Shown here: positions 39,549 through 48,511 of the stretch, piece after piece
How the letters are laid out: every line of letters starts with the position of its first letter
Position numbering within the stretch: position 1 is the first letter of the stretch
DNA from: Pseudomonadota bacterium
GTDB lineage: Bacteria > Pseudomonadota > Gammaproteobacteria > Burkholderiales > Sulfuriferulaceae
DNA length: 64,000 nt
Assembly (NCBI GenBank): GCA_021801025.1
Contig: JAJYYK010000014.1
Span: 1-64,000, forward strand
Direction of reading: 5' to 3'
Program-made: the position numbers and the translations under genes
Notes under the pieces: generated by a model
What the model saw: the letters and a program-made list of their open reading frames with translations, nothing else
What the model was told of the DNA's origin: nothing
Database searches by the model: none

Positions 39549-41664
39549 TACCAGACTCTCCTTGCGCCTGTGCCGCCTTCGCTTGCGCCCGGTAGCGCGC
39601 AAATGCGGCCACGCCTTCGGCCATGCGCTTTTCCCACGGGTCGGCGGCATTGATGTCTGGCACACGTCCACGCTCGTTTTTGAACTGCAAGGCGCGTTTC
39701 GCCAGTTCGCGGGCTTCGTCTTCGGGGATGTTTGCCTTCTTGGCGGCTATGCTGGCCTGCACCTGGCGCAGTGATTTTTCATCCATTGCTTTCGCCAGCA
39801 CGGCATAGGCGGCTTCGAAGGGGTTGATGCGGTCAATCAGGTCAATGTCCAGATCGCGCACATTCACAAACTTGCGCACGCCATCCAGCAAGGCCGTGTT
39901 GCCTTGCGCGGTATCTTGCGTTGAACCATTGGCATCGGCTTGGGCCAAGGCCAGCTTGGCTTGCTGGGTGATGTTCATAGCGGCAATGGCGTGCTGTCGG
40001 ATAGCCTCTTGATCGGCTGCGTTCAAGTCTGGGTAACGCTCGCGCACGATTTTGCCCATGTGCAACTGGGTCAGCTCCTCGGGCAGGGTGTTTTCCTGGT
40101 CGAACAGGCCGTGTTCCAGCACGGATTTGTCCTGCAGGAAACTGGTGACCACCTCGTTCAAGTCCTCTTTGCAGATGCGGGTGGCCTCACTGCTTTGCGG
40201 TGTTGCCAGCCCATTAATTTCGACGTGATATTGGCCGGTGCTTTCATTCACGCCGACGTTGGTGCGGCCTTTCTGATAGCCTTCTGGTCCATAATCAAAG
40301 CCTTCCTTTGGCCCGGTGTCCTTTGGGGTGAACTCGTAACGGGGTGCAAGAACCTGTTCCATCAACAAGCTGGCGGAGATGGCCTTGAGCATGTCGTTCA
40401 CCGCCTCTGCCACGGCGGCTTGTTCGGCTGCCGGTTCGGCGATCAGGTTAGTGAAGCGTGCGCGCTCCTTGCCCACGGCATCACGAGTGGCACGGCCAAT
40501 GATCTGCACAATCTCTGTCAGGCTGCTGCGGTAACCAATGGTTAGCGCATGCTGACACCAGACCCAATCAAAGCCTTCCTTTGCCATGCCCAGCGCGATG
40601 ATGATGTCCACATGGTCGCGGTTGTCTTTCTGTGCTGGGTCTTTCAAGGCGCTCAACACGCGTGAACGCTTGGCCTGGTCGCTGTCATCCACCAAGTCCG
40701 CCACTTTCAGGGTGCGGCCATCACGGGTCTGTACCAGATGAAAGCCGGTAGCCGGGTCTATCCCTTTCCATTCGCCCAAGCCGTGCATGATTTCGTTTAC
40801 TTCACGTTCCTTGTCTTGCAAGCTTTCGCGCGAGTTGACGCTGGGTATGTGAACAATGGTTTTGAGTGCAGGGTCGAGCACTTTGGTTACGGCATCAACA
40901 TAACGGCCTGTGTAGAAGAAATAGCCGATGTCCAGTGATTTAAGCCATTGGTAGCCGTTGAGCTGCTCGTAGTAGGTGTAAGTGATGGTTTCGAATTTGG
41001 TTTCATCGGATGGTGCCAGCACCGCTTCGCTGTCGCCACGAAAATAAGAGCCGGTCATGGCCACCAGATGCACCTTATTGCGGGCGATGAATCCGCCCAA
41101 CTGGCTGCCCAGCTTGTTGTCCGGGCTGCTGGAAACGTGGTGGAATTCGTCAATGGCAATCAGGCGGTCATCGAAAGCCTGAATGCCCAGCTCTTCTACT
41201 GCAAAGCGGAAGGTGGCATGGGTACAGACCAGTACCTTATCGGCGCTTGCCAAAAACTGGCGCACAGCGTCCACTTTGGATTTGGCCACACGCGGTTCAT
41301 CCACACCCGGCGCGTTGCACAGGTTCCACTGCGGCGCGACTTGCCAATCCCAATAGAAGCCATACTGACTCAGCGGCTCATCGGCAAAACTACTGCCAAT
41401 GGAGCGCTCCGGCACCACGATGATGGCTTGCCTCAAACCTTGGTTGTTGAGTTTGTCCAGCGCGATGAACATCAGCGCACGGGATTTGCCCGAGGCTGGT
41501 GGCGATTTAATCAGCAGGTATTGTTCACCGCGCTTGGCATAAGCGCGTTCCTGCATGGCGCGCATTCCCAGCGCGTTGGCCTTGCTGGAAGCACCGGTGC
41601 GTGCCGTGGTGATGGACACCGATGGCACGGTGTAGGTGTTGGTGGGGTTATTATCAGTTTTCAT
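39541..41664 (-). CDS. SF2 DEAD/DEAH helicase whose start lies in 10-bp repeats
   Basis: About 707 residues from the ATG at 41664; other in-frame ATGs in the repeats at 41694 and 41724 add 10 or 20 residues. Motif I is SPPASGKSRALMF, motif II IDEFHH, motif III MTGS and motif VI QIIGRATR, so this is a restriction-enzyme-type SF2 helicase or translocase. The C-terminal region (about 430-700) has no named domain. It lies between the AbiJ-like and GIY-YIG genes on the same strand. The start codon is in the last of eight tandem 10-bp units, see that entry. Confidence 0.85.
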   Translation of the reverse strand: MKTDNNPTNTYTVPSVSITTARTGASSKANALGMRAMQERAYAKRGEQYLLIKSPPASGKSRALMFIALDKLNNQGLRQAIIVVPERSIGSSFADEPLSQYGFYWDWQVAPQWNLCNAPGVDEPRVAKSKVDAVRQFLASADKVLVCTHATFRFAVEELGIQAFDDRLIAIDEFHHVSSSPDNKLGSQLGGFIARNKVHLVAMTGSYFRGDSEAVLAPSDETKFETITYTYYEQLNGYQWLKSLDIGYFFYTGRYVDAVTKVLDPALKTIVHIPSVNSRESLQDKEREVNEIMHGLGEWKGIDPATGFHLVQTRDGRTLKVADLVDDSDQAKRSRVLSALKDPAQKDNRDHVDIIIALGMAKEGFDWVWCQHALTIGYRSSLTEIVQIIGRATRDAVGKERARFTNLIAEPAAEQAAVAEAVNDMLKAISASLLMEQVLAPRYEFTPKDTGPKEGFDYGPEGYQKGRTNVGVNESTGQYHVEINGLATPQSSEATRICKEDLNEVVTSFLQDKSVLEHGLFDQENTLPEELTQLHMGKIVRERYPDLNAADQEAIRQHAIAAMNITQQAKLALAQADANGSTQDTAQGNTALLDGVRKFVNVRDLDIDLIDRINPFEAAYAVLAKAMDEKSLRQVQASIAAKKANIPEDEARELAKRALQFKNERGRVPDINAADPWEKRMAEGVAAFARYRAQAKAAQAQGESGNG

Positions 41665-41737
41665 CCGTTTCCATCCGTTTCCATCCGTTTTCATCCGTTT
41701 CCATCCGTTTCCATCCGTTTCCATCCGATTCCATCCG
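41658..41737 (-). repeat. Eight 10-bp tandem repeats at the helicase start
   Basis: Units read CGGATGGAAA or CGGATGAAAA on the minus strand, with the first unit ending T. Each carries an ATG, and because 10 is not a multiple of 3, the ATGs fall in all three frames. In the helicase frame are those at 41724, 41694 and 41664. The out-of-frame starts meet TGA near the end, one of which overlaps the 41664 start as ATGA. Repeat number could change which start is used. Confidence 0.9.
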
Positions 41738-41826
41738 ATTTTGGTATTTTAAGTGTTGCAAAATTGGCATGTGTTGGTTTATATTTTTGCGTGCATGGCA
41801 TGATGATGCTGTTTTGATGGATCGTG

Positions 41827-42636
41827 TCATGCCAGCGTTTTTAGATAATTTACAAATGCGGTGCATATAATCAAAAAATACTTTGCATCGTCTATGGTCA
41901 AATTCGGCTCATTCATTAATGCATGACGGATTCCATTGGCGTCACTGGTATATGCATAAAGTTTTGTATATCCCTCGCTTAATGCGCCGTGCAACTTACT
42001 GGACTTTTTGAGTTTTGACAGGGCTTGTGCCAGAGTGGCTTTGTCATCATCACATATAATCTTCGCAACCGACTCAACTGCAGAAATGGATTCTTTGATG
42101 GAATTTCGATAATCGGGGTTCTGTTTGTTGCTGAGGTGGCTAATCGCGGTCGCAATATGGGATGCTGCATGTGAAAATTTATCCTTGTTCGCCAGCGCTT
42201 CTTCCAATGCGGCAATTTCATGCTCGGTTGTAATAGGTACGAATTGCTGATTGATAACACGATAAGCAGCTAATTTTATAGAAAGATCTTTATTCACACT
42301 TTTACCAAGCTCTTGTCCTGCATAACCGCTACCAATAAAGAACTCCAAAAAATCATATACCTCGTACCACTTCGCCTCAAAAAAATGCTGGCGAATTATT
42401 TCCAATGCCCGTTTATAATAGTGCGTTCCAGAATAGCTCTGCCCTATTGGGATCTCGTCGATGGGTTTGTTCCAGTACACATGCCAAAGTGCCTCTAGTA
42501 ATTTCGATTTGTCGGGTTGATTCCCGAACCAAACATTAAAATGATTCCACAATACATTCCGCAGTTCATCAGGCATGGCATCAGGCTTGAGATTGGCGGG
42601 TAATGGGGTAATACCTTGGCGTTGACTAAATTTCAT
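41827..42636 (-). CDS. AbiJ_NTD4-type abortive-infection protein
   Basis: A 269-residue protein starting MKFSQRQGITPLPANLK, the start pattern of AbiJ N-terminal domain 4. The C-terminal half has a helical region with ISAVESVAKII and I-R-H-A-L-M, ending KYFLIICTAFVNYL; this resembles the HEPN-like C-terminus of AbiJ, though the RNase motif is only partly matched (R-H). AbiJ-type proteins stop phage growth by harming the host cell. It overlaps the upstream DUF1016 gene by 4 nt (ATGA). The next gene, the helicase, starts after a 102-bp stretch that contains the repeats. Confidence 0.8.
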   Translation of the reverse strand: MKFSQRQGITPLPANLKPDAMPDELRNVLWNHFNVWFGNQPDKSKLLEALWHVYWNKPIDEIPIGQSYSGTHYYKRALEIIRQHFFEAKWYEVYDFLEFFIGSGYAGQELGKSVNKDLSIKLAAYRVINQQFVPITTEHEIAALEEALANKDKFSHAASHIATAISHLSNKQNPDYRNSIKESISAVESVAKIICDDDKATLAQALSKLKKSSKLHGALSEGYTKLYAYTSDANGIRHALMNEPNLTIDDAKYFLIICTAFVNYLKTLA

Positions 42637-43694
42637 TCCAGCATGTCTCCAGTGGTGCTGCCATCGTTTCCCAATTCACGCTCAATCTGTTCGATGCTGG
42701 GCAAGCTGGTTTGTAGATCGGCAGGCAGGCATTGGAGTAATTTGTACTCAGCAATGCCCATCGGCTGGGTTTTATCACCCAAGGCATATTCTGCCACGAC
42801 CTTATTTTTGCTCTTGCAGAGCAACAGACCAATGGTGAGGTTGTCATGTTCGCTTTTGATCTGGCGATCGACAGCGGTCAGATAAAACCCAAGCTGGCCC
42901 AAATGTTCGGGCTTGAATTTACCGCCCTTGAGTTCGATCACTATATAGCAGCGCAATTTCAGGTGATAGAACAACAGGTCGATGAAAAATTCGTCCCCGC
43001 CGACATCCAGCAGCACTTGCCGCCCGACGAAGGCAAAGCCCGCGCCCAACTCCAGCAGAAATTCGGTGACATGCTTTACCAAGGCGTTTTCGATTTCGCG
43101 CTCGCCTGCCTCGCGGCCGAGTCCGAGAAAGTCCAGGCGGTACGGGTCTTTCAATGACTCGCGGGCAAGATCGGACTGTGGTTTGGGCAAGCGGGTCTCG
43201 AAGTTGGTGACGGCCTTGCCTGTGCGTTCCAGCAAACGGGTTTCGATATGGATGTTCAGCACATTGCGCGACCAGCCGTGCGTGATGGCGCTCTGGGCAT
43301 AGGCTAGGCGCTGCTGCGAATCTTTCAGGCGGGTGAGCAACACCAGGTTATGTCCCCAGGGCAATTGTCCAACAGCCTGTTGGACAATTGTTGCATCCGG
43401 CCAGGCCTCGGCAAAAGCCCGCATGTACATCAGGTTGGCGCGGGAAAATCCCTTCATCTCGGGAAAGGCGGCGCGCAAATCCTGCGCCAGCCGCTCGATC
43501 ACCTTTGCACCCCAGCCTTGCTCAGCTTGTCGCGTCAGAATGTCGCACCCAATTTGCCAATACAGCAACACCAACTCACGGTTGACCGCCAGTGTGGCGC
43601 GCTGCTGGGCAGTATGGATGCGGATTTTTAGTTCAACCAACCAGTCGGTGTAGCCCTCGGGTGGCGGGGTCAGGCTGATGGGGCTATCGGTCAT
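42633..43694 (-). CDS. DUF1016 (YhcG) PD-(D/E)XK nuclease-family protein
   Basis: A 353-residue protein with the DUF1016 N-domain (LYWQIGCDIL, GWGAKVIERLAQDL, PWGHNLVLL) and the C-terminal PD-(D/E)XK nuclease domain, where FIDLLFYH and YIVIELKGGKF give the catalytic D and E-x-K. The family is common in mobile islands and beside restriction-modification genes, and its biological role is not settled. Stop and start overlap the neighbours by 4 nt each (ATGA), so translation is coupled. Confidence 0.9.
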   Translation of the reverse strand: MTDSPISLTPPPEGYTDWLVELKIRIHTAQQRATLAVNRELVLLYWQIGCDILTRQAEQGWGAKVIERLAQDLRAAFPEMKGFSRANLMYMRAFAEAWPDATIVQQAVGQLPWGHNLVLLTRLKDSQQRLAYAQSAITHGWSRNVLNIHIETRLLERTGKAVTNFETRLPKPQSDLARESLKDPYRLDFLGLGREAGEREIENALVKHVTEFLLELGAGFAFVGRQVLLDVGGDEFFIDLLFYHLKLRCYIVIELKGGKFKPEHLGQLGFYLTAVDRQIKSEHDNLTIGLLLCKSKNKVVAEYALGDKTQPMGIAEYKLLQCLPADLQTSLPSIEQIERELGNDGSTTGDMLE

Positions 43695-43996
43695 GTGTTT
43701 TGTCCTTTGTCTTTCCCCGCGCGGCTTTCTCCTGCAGCAGTTGTCAAGGAAACCTTGACAACTGAATCCGTGCTTGGCTTTCCCTTGGTTTGAACTGTCA
43801 AGGATTCCTTGACAGTTGCTACCTGGTTCAACTCCCCCTCTTCAAAAATATTTTTTGCGTGAAGTGAGACGTTTTGTTTGGTGGTTTGAAACAGCTCGGC
43901 AATTTCCAGTTGGTTCAACCAGATACTGTCGCCCTCTACGCGCAAATTGATCCGCGTTTGGCCATCGTCGGCAGTATAAAGGATCAGGCTGCTCAT
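43691..43996 (-). CDS. Truncated RhuM-family protein (101 residues)
   Basis: The N-terminal 60 residues match RhuM-type virulence proteins (I-W-L-N-Q-L-E-I-A-E-L-F, KNIFEEGEL), which normally run over 300 residues. Here the remainder is lost. The segment ESLTVQTKG is followed by VVKVSLTTAA; both normally occupy the same place in different family members, so two versions may have been joined. Two perfect inverted repeats lie within (43740-43762 and 43793-43817). It overlaps both neighbours by ATGA, so it may remain as a translational bridge rather than a working protein. Confidence 0.6.
   Translation of the reverse strand: MSSLILYTADDGQTRINLRVEGDSIWLNQLEIAELFQTTKQNVSLHAKNIFEEGELNQVATVKESLTVQTKGKPSTDSVVKVSLTTAAGESRAGKDKGQNT
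43740..43817. repeat. Two similar inverted repeats in the RhuM fragment
   Basis: 23 bp at 43740-43762 (10-bp arms, 3-bp loop) and 25 bp at 43793-43817 (12-bp arms, 1-bp centre). Both contain TGTCAAGG/CCTTGACA. Confidence 0.8.
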
Positions 43997-46767
43997 GCTT
44001 TCTTCCCCATTTTCGCCTTCGGTGCGACCTTGGCCGCCGTCATCTTGGTGTATAACTCAAACAGTTTTTCCAGCCGCTCGGTGTCGTTCTTGAAACGGCG
44101 ACCGATGTAGATGCGTTCCAGCACTTCGTCGTTGCGCTCGTGAGCATGACGCAGATTGTCCGGCATGTTGTCCGGGTCGTACAAGTCGGCGATGGTGGCG
44201 GGGAAATGTGCTTCACGCGCCAGCAGGATGTTCTCGGCGCAGGCTGTCAGGTCGGCTTTGTTCTGCTCAGTGAGCAGCAGAATGGGGAAGGTGTTCCAGC
44301 CGAGGGTGTTGGAGTAGCGGAAATCGGTACGCATCCGAGAGCAGACCGTTGCAACCCAGACCAGATGCAAGCGTGAACACAAACACGCGAAATTCCAAAG
44401 CGGGCTGTCGTAGATCGCAAATGCACTGTCGCCAATAACGAAATTTGATGTCAAGAAATCAACCGGCAGGTAAGGTCGGTTCTCGGACGAAACACGCGGT
44501 ACAACGATAACGGTATCTTTCGCAGCACCCGCGATCTGCACAAAACGATGCGGCTGTTTTGCGAATTGGCGAGTAGATTCCGCGTCAGATTGACTGCGAT
44601 TTTCGGCGACCAATTTGAGGCGTTGTGCGATAAAATTGCTTTTCAGGGCACCCTCAACTTCATCGTCTTCAATCCACAAGCAATATCGCTGCCTTCCGTT
44701 GATGAGTTCGTCAGAGCCGACGAATCGCTTAATGAAGGGCCGCGCTGCGGCATCTTCGACCATGACTTTTTCGACCAAATCACTGTCTAGAAACAGGTTC
44801 CCACCATCGCGCGGCATGTTGCCGAACAACATGGGGGATTGTTCACCGATGGGTTCGCTGGTTTTCCGTATATAAGCCAAACTATCTGGCACCAGATACG
44901 GGCCGATGGAGGAGCATTGCTTTAACAAGTCGCCTTCGTAAAGTAACTTTGGGACGTTAGATTTCCTGCTCAACCCGACAATGACTACGGTAACACCCGC
45001 GTTATTGCTAGCTAGATTAGCCCACTTGAATGAAGTGTGTGCAAAGCGGATTTCACAGCCGCGCTCGAACGCAGCCGGCCACACGTCGATTGCTTGCTGG
45101 CCTTGGCATACGCTGTTGGTTGCCACAAAGGCAGCCACCGCATTGGGCACCCTGTCTGCGTAATCAAAAAAACGGGCAAACCATCCGGTCACAAAGTCAG
45201 TGGTCTTGGCGAGCTTGGAATGCTTGGCCCAAGCATTCGCCAAATCGGCCTTCTGCACATCGGTTTGCCACTTGCTGCCGCGATACGGCGGATTCCCGCA
45301 AATATAGGTTTCACCACCTTCATTCTCGAAGTCGATTTCCGTTTGATCCAGCGGAGTGTTGAACAAATCATCACCAACCACCTTTACGCCCGTGCCCGTG
45401 GGCGGGCAGATGTTCAGCCAATCCAGCCGCAGTGCATTTCCGCAGACGATCCAGTTCTGCGCGTCCAGCGGCAGAAACTCTGCCAGCGCATCTTTCTGTC
45501 CGCGATACAGCACGTCGCATTGAAACTCAGCAATGATGAGTGCCAAGCGGGCGATCTCCGCGGGGAAGTCGCGCAGCTCGATGCCACGAAAATTGGTCAG
45601 CGGAATCTCGCTGCCCAGATGCGCCTCGCCCCGGCGGCGGTTGATTTCGGCCTCGATCTCTCGCATCTGCTTGTAGGCGATCACCAAAAAATTGCCGGAA
45701 CCGCAGGCCGGATCAAATACGCGGATACGCGCCATGCGCTTGCGCAAATTCAGTAACTTGATTTTGTTATCACCTGCCTCTGCCAAAGAGGCGCGCAGAT
45801 CGTCCAGAAATAGTGGGTTCAACACCTTGAGGATGTTGGGCACGCTGGTGTAGTGCATGCCCAAGGCACCGCGCTCATCGTCATCGGCCACTGCCTGGAT
45901 CATGCTGCCGAAGATATCCGGGTTGATGTGCTTCCAGTTCAGGTTGCCCGCGTGCAGCAGATAGGTGCGTGCCATGCGGGTGAAGCGCGGCACTTCGGTG
46001 CTGCCGGAGAACAGGCCGCCATTGACATAGGGGAAGCCGTTGGCCCAGTTGGGCAGGCGCGGTTGGGCCGTGGCGCGTTCATCAGGCTTGGTCTTGATGT
46101 TCATAGCGCGGAATATTTCAGACAGCACCTCATGGGTGTTGGCGCCGTCGCGCTCGCTCATTTGCTCCACGGTTTTGGTAAACACGCCGTCACCATCGAA
46201 GATGTTGGTATCTTCAGCAAAGAAACAGAAGATCAAACGCGCCATGAAATGATTCATGTCGTGGCGGCGTGTGACCCAGTTCGGGTTTTCGCGCAGCAGT
46301 TCGACGTACAGTTTGTTTAGCCGCCCTGTGGCGCGTATGTCAATGGCGTTGTCCTTGATCTCCTTGATGGTGGAGATGCCAGCCAGTGGCAGGAAAAAGC
46401 CAAAATGGTTGGGAAAATCCGGGTAAGCGCAGGCGATGGTTTCGCCACTGGACATCTCTTCTGCTTCAAGCGTCTGCCCGTCGGTGGCGAGAATGAACTT
46501 GGCCTTGGCTTTTGTGGTGGCCGGGCTGACGCGCAACGCTTTGAGCGTTTCGCCCACAGCACCCGCTTCGCATACTGCGATATGAATGTTGCTGCGCTGA
46601 AGTACGCCGCCGGGCACATCCGAAGCGTTGTTGTTGCCGGTACGCAGGCGCTTGAGGGCCGTGTCCTTATTGCCGAAAGCGGCCAGGAAGGCGAACGGGA
46701 ACTCCGTCGCATCGAAAGGCCGAAGGGCCAAGTCTGATATGGCTGCTTCAATTTCTACTGCATTCAT
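43993..46767 (-). CDS. MmeI-like class I DNA methyltransferase (putative N6-adenine)
   Basis: A 924-residue protein. SAM motif I DPACGSGN is at 352-359 and the catalytic motif IV NPPY at 492-495, in the gamma-type order used by N6-adenine methyltransferases. The N-terminal 300 residues (ATEFPFAFLAAFGNKDT, NIHIAVCEAG) and the helical spacer resemble MmeI-like enzymes, but I see no PD-(D/E)XK nuclease triad there, so cleavage probably needs other subunits. The C-terminal half should hold target recognition. Its start overlaps the Fic stop (TAATG) and its stop overlaps the next gene. The target sequence cannot be read off. Confidence 0.87.
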   Translation of the reverse strand: MNAVEIEAAISDLALRPFDATEFPFAFLAAFGNKDTALKRLRTGNNNASDVPGGVLQRSNIHIAVCEAGAVGETLKALRVSPATTKAKAKFILATDGQTLEAEEMSSGETIACAYPDFPNHFGFFLPLAGISTIKEIKDNAIDIRATGRLNKLYVELLRENPNWVTRRHDMNHFMARLIFCFFAEDTNIFDGDGVFTKTVEQMSERDGANTHEVLSEIFRAMNIKTKPDERATAQPRLPNWANGFPYVNGGLFSGSTEVPRFTRMARTYLLHAGNLNWKHINPDIFGSMIQAVADDDERGALGMHYTSVPNILKVLNPLFLDDLRASLAEAGDNKIKLLNLRKRMARIRVFDPACGSGNFLVIAYKQMREIEAEINRRRGEAHLGSEIPLTNFRGIELRDFPAEIARLALIIAEFQCDVLYRGQKDALAEFLPLDAQNWIVCGNALRLDWLNICPPTGTGVKVVGDDLFNTPLDQTEIDFENEGGETYICGNPPYRGSKWQTDVQKADLANAWAKHSKLAKTTDFVTGWFARFFDYADRVPNAVAAFVATNSVCQGQQAIDVWPAAFERGCEIRFAHTSFKWANLASNNAGVTVVIVGLSRKSNVPKLLYEGDLLKQCSSIGPYLVPDSLAYIRKTSEPIGEQSPMLFGNMPRDGGNLFLDSDLVEKVMVEDAAARPFIKRFVGSDELINGRQRYCLWIEDDEVEGALKSNFIAQRLKLVAENRSQSDAESTRQFAKQPHRFVQIAGAAKDTVIVVPRVSSENRPYLPVDFLTSNFVIGDSAFAIYDSPLWNFACLCSRLHLVWVATVCSRMRTDFRYSNTLGWNTFPILLLTEQNKADLTACAENILLAREAHFPATIADLYDPDNMPDNLRHAHERNDEVLERIYIGRRFKNDTERLEKLFELYTKMTAAKVAPKAKMGKKA

Positions 46768-47843
46768 TACTCAATACTCCCGGACAACAGGCGTTGCCAT
46801 TGGGCACCTCTACCTTTGCCCGTTGGGGCGATGATTCCTTCCGCCTTCATCGCGCGCAATACCAGCCGCACCATGTCCCGGCTGATTCCGGGACACGCAT
46901 TCTCAATATCCGAAATCGAAAATGGCATCGTTCGCTTCAAGATTTCATTGCGCACACGATCACCCTTGGCGCCACGCCCGCGTTCAATGTCGCCCACGCA
47001 CTCTTCAAATTCCTTGTGGGCGCGCAATAACGCGCCCCAAAAATAATTCAGCCAGGGGCGCACATCGTGTTTCCCTTCATGCCAGCCTTGTGAACTGACT
47101 TCCAGCGTTTCGAAGTAACTTTCCTTTGATTCCTCAAAAATACGCTCCAGACTGATATACCGTCCCACTGCATATTCATGCTGATACAAAAGCAACAAGG
47201 TCAAAAGGCGCGCCATGCGGCCATTACCATCTGCAAAAGGATGGACACACAAAAAATCAAGTATACACAGTGGCACCAAAACCAACGGATCGGCCAAGTG
47301 CGTAGAAGTTGCTACAGTATAGCCACCTGCTAATTCACCCATGGCCATTGGCGTCAAGTGCGCAGCAACTGGTTGAAAACGCATCTGGCTCGAACTATCA
47401 GGATGCTTTTCAATGATATCGTTGTTGCTTGCCTTCCAATGACCACCCGGTTGTGGCATGTAACGATAGAGCATGGCGTGCAATTGCATGATCATGTTTT
47501 CTGAGAAAGGCATGTGTTCAGCAGGCTCATGAACCAAGGCCAATGCATCGCGATATCCGGCAATTTCTTGTTCAGAACGGCTCTTTGGTGAGGCGTTTTT
47601 GATTGCCAGCGATTTCAATCGGTCTTTTGCCACCACCACGCCTTCCAGTCGATTGGATGACTCGGTGGATTCCATGACTGCGATTTTCCGCAGACCGCTC
47701 AATGCTTCTGGCGACTGGGTGAAGTAAAGCTGCTGCTTACCCTGATATTCTCCTATGGAGCGTAGCGTGGCCATTTGCAGCCCGTCATAACGCAGACTGG
47801 AAAGAAAATCTGGGGAAAGAGAATGCATCAAATAACCGACCAT
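46767..47843 (-). CDS. Fic-domain protein (AMPylator-type), class II
   Basis: About 358 residues. The catalytic Fic motif HPFADGNGRMAR begins at H201, complete for AMP transfer. Upstream, S-N-R-L-E-G gives the (S/T)xxxE(G/N) inhibitory helix N-terminal of the Fic core, typical of class II. An N-terminal Fic_N region and a C-terminal winged helix (SISDIENACPGISRDMVRLV) are visible. The start is uncertain: 47843 is taken, 47828 or 47888 are possible and none has a strong Shine-Dalgarno. First gene of the operon; its stop overlaps the methyltransferase start (TAATG). Confidence 0.85.
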   Translation of the reverse strand: MVGYLMHSLSPDFLSSLRYDGLQMATLRSIGEYQGKQQLYFTQSPEALSGLRKIAVMESTESSNRLEGVVVAKDRLKSLAIKNASPKSRSEQEIAGYRDALALVHEPAEHMPFSENMIMQLHAMLYRYMPQPGGHWKASNNDIIEKHPDSSSQMRFQPVAAHLTPMAMGELAGGYTVATSTHLADPLVLVPLCILDFLCVHPFADGNGRMARLLTLLLLYQHEYAVGRYISLERIFEESKESYFETLEVSSQGWHEGKHDVRPWLNYFWGALLRAHKEFEECVGDIERGRGAKGDRVRNEILKRTMPFSISDIENACPGISRDMVRLVLRAMKAEGIIAPTGKGRGAQWQRLLSGSIE

Positions 47844-48511
47844 TGGAATGAGCAGAGTAACATTACTATAAATGGGGTATTCATGCAATATATTGCCCCA
47901 ATAATGATTGGAATTACCCCATTAAATACGGCTAAATACATTCCAGAGTTGGAGGGAGGGGTTTTTAAGGTTTAATTCGTTTGAATAAAAATTACTGCCT
48001 TAGTTAAAATTATCTTCTTGCACGTGGCTCCATAGAAACGTCTATTGGTTGAAATCTATCTTATTCTTCCAAATAGTTACGGTTTAGATCGCAGTAAGTT
48101 TCACTGCTCACTGACGACGGTTTCCCGGATGTCTATATCGGTGAACAGCGGCGCTCAGCCTGTAATTTTGCTATTTTGATCAGATTGTTTCGACTCAAAA
48201 GAGACATTCGGCCTCTTATGCCTTGACTGCCAGCCATATTGGGAAGAGCCGATATTCGTCAACATTTTGTGGTATATAGCCTTTCAGTCATGACAGACTT
48301 CGAAAATCACATTACTTACTTTGGGATTTTGCTCATAGTGGATGTAACTGACAATAATAGCAGCCGTTCATCATTTGAGATCAGACGAGAAGTAGGTCTT
48401 TGGCTGGGGCGATTAGACCGACCTCGGAACTGCTTCTGCGGACCGTGTTAGCTGGGTTCAAAAAATTCGTTTTTGCCTACTCGTTACCCATTACTTCAAG
48501 ATCATTATCCG
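47844..48511. other. Gene-free region upstream of the Fic operon
   Basis: 668 bp, AT-rich. No ORF here resembles a known protein. It should hold the promoter of the Fic-methyltransferase operon (reading left), but no clear -35/-10 pair stands out. The gene to the right ends here. Confidence 0.5.

Noticed and set aside
41658-41737. Tandem repeats taken as a CRISPR array
   Set aside because: Units are 10 bp, directly adjacent and have no spacers; no cas genes are present anywhere in the window.
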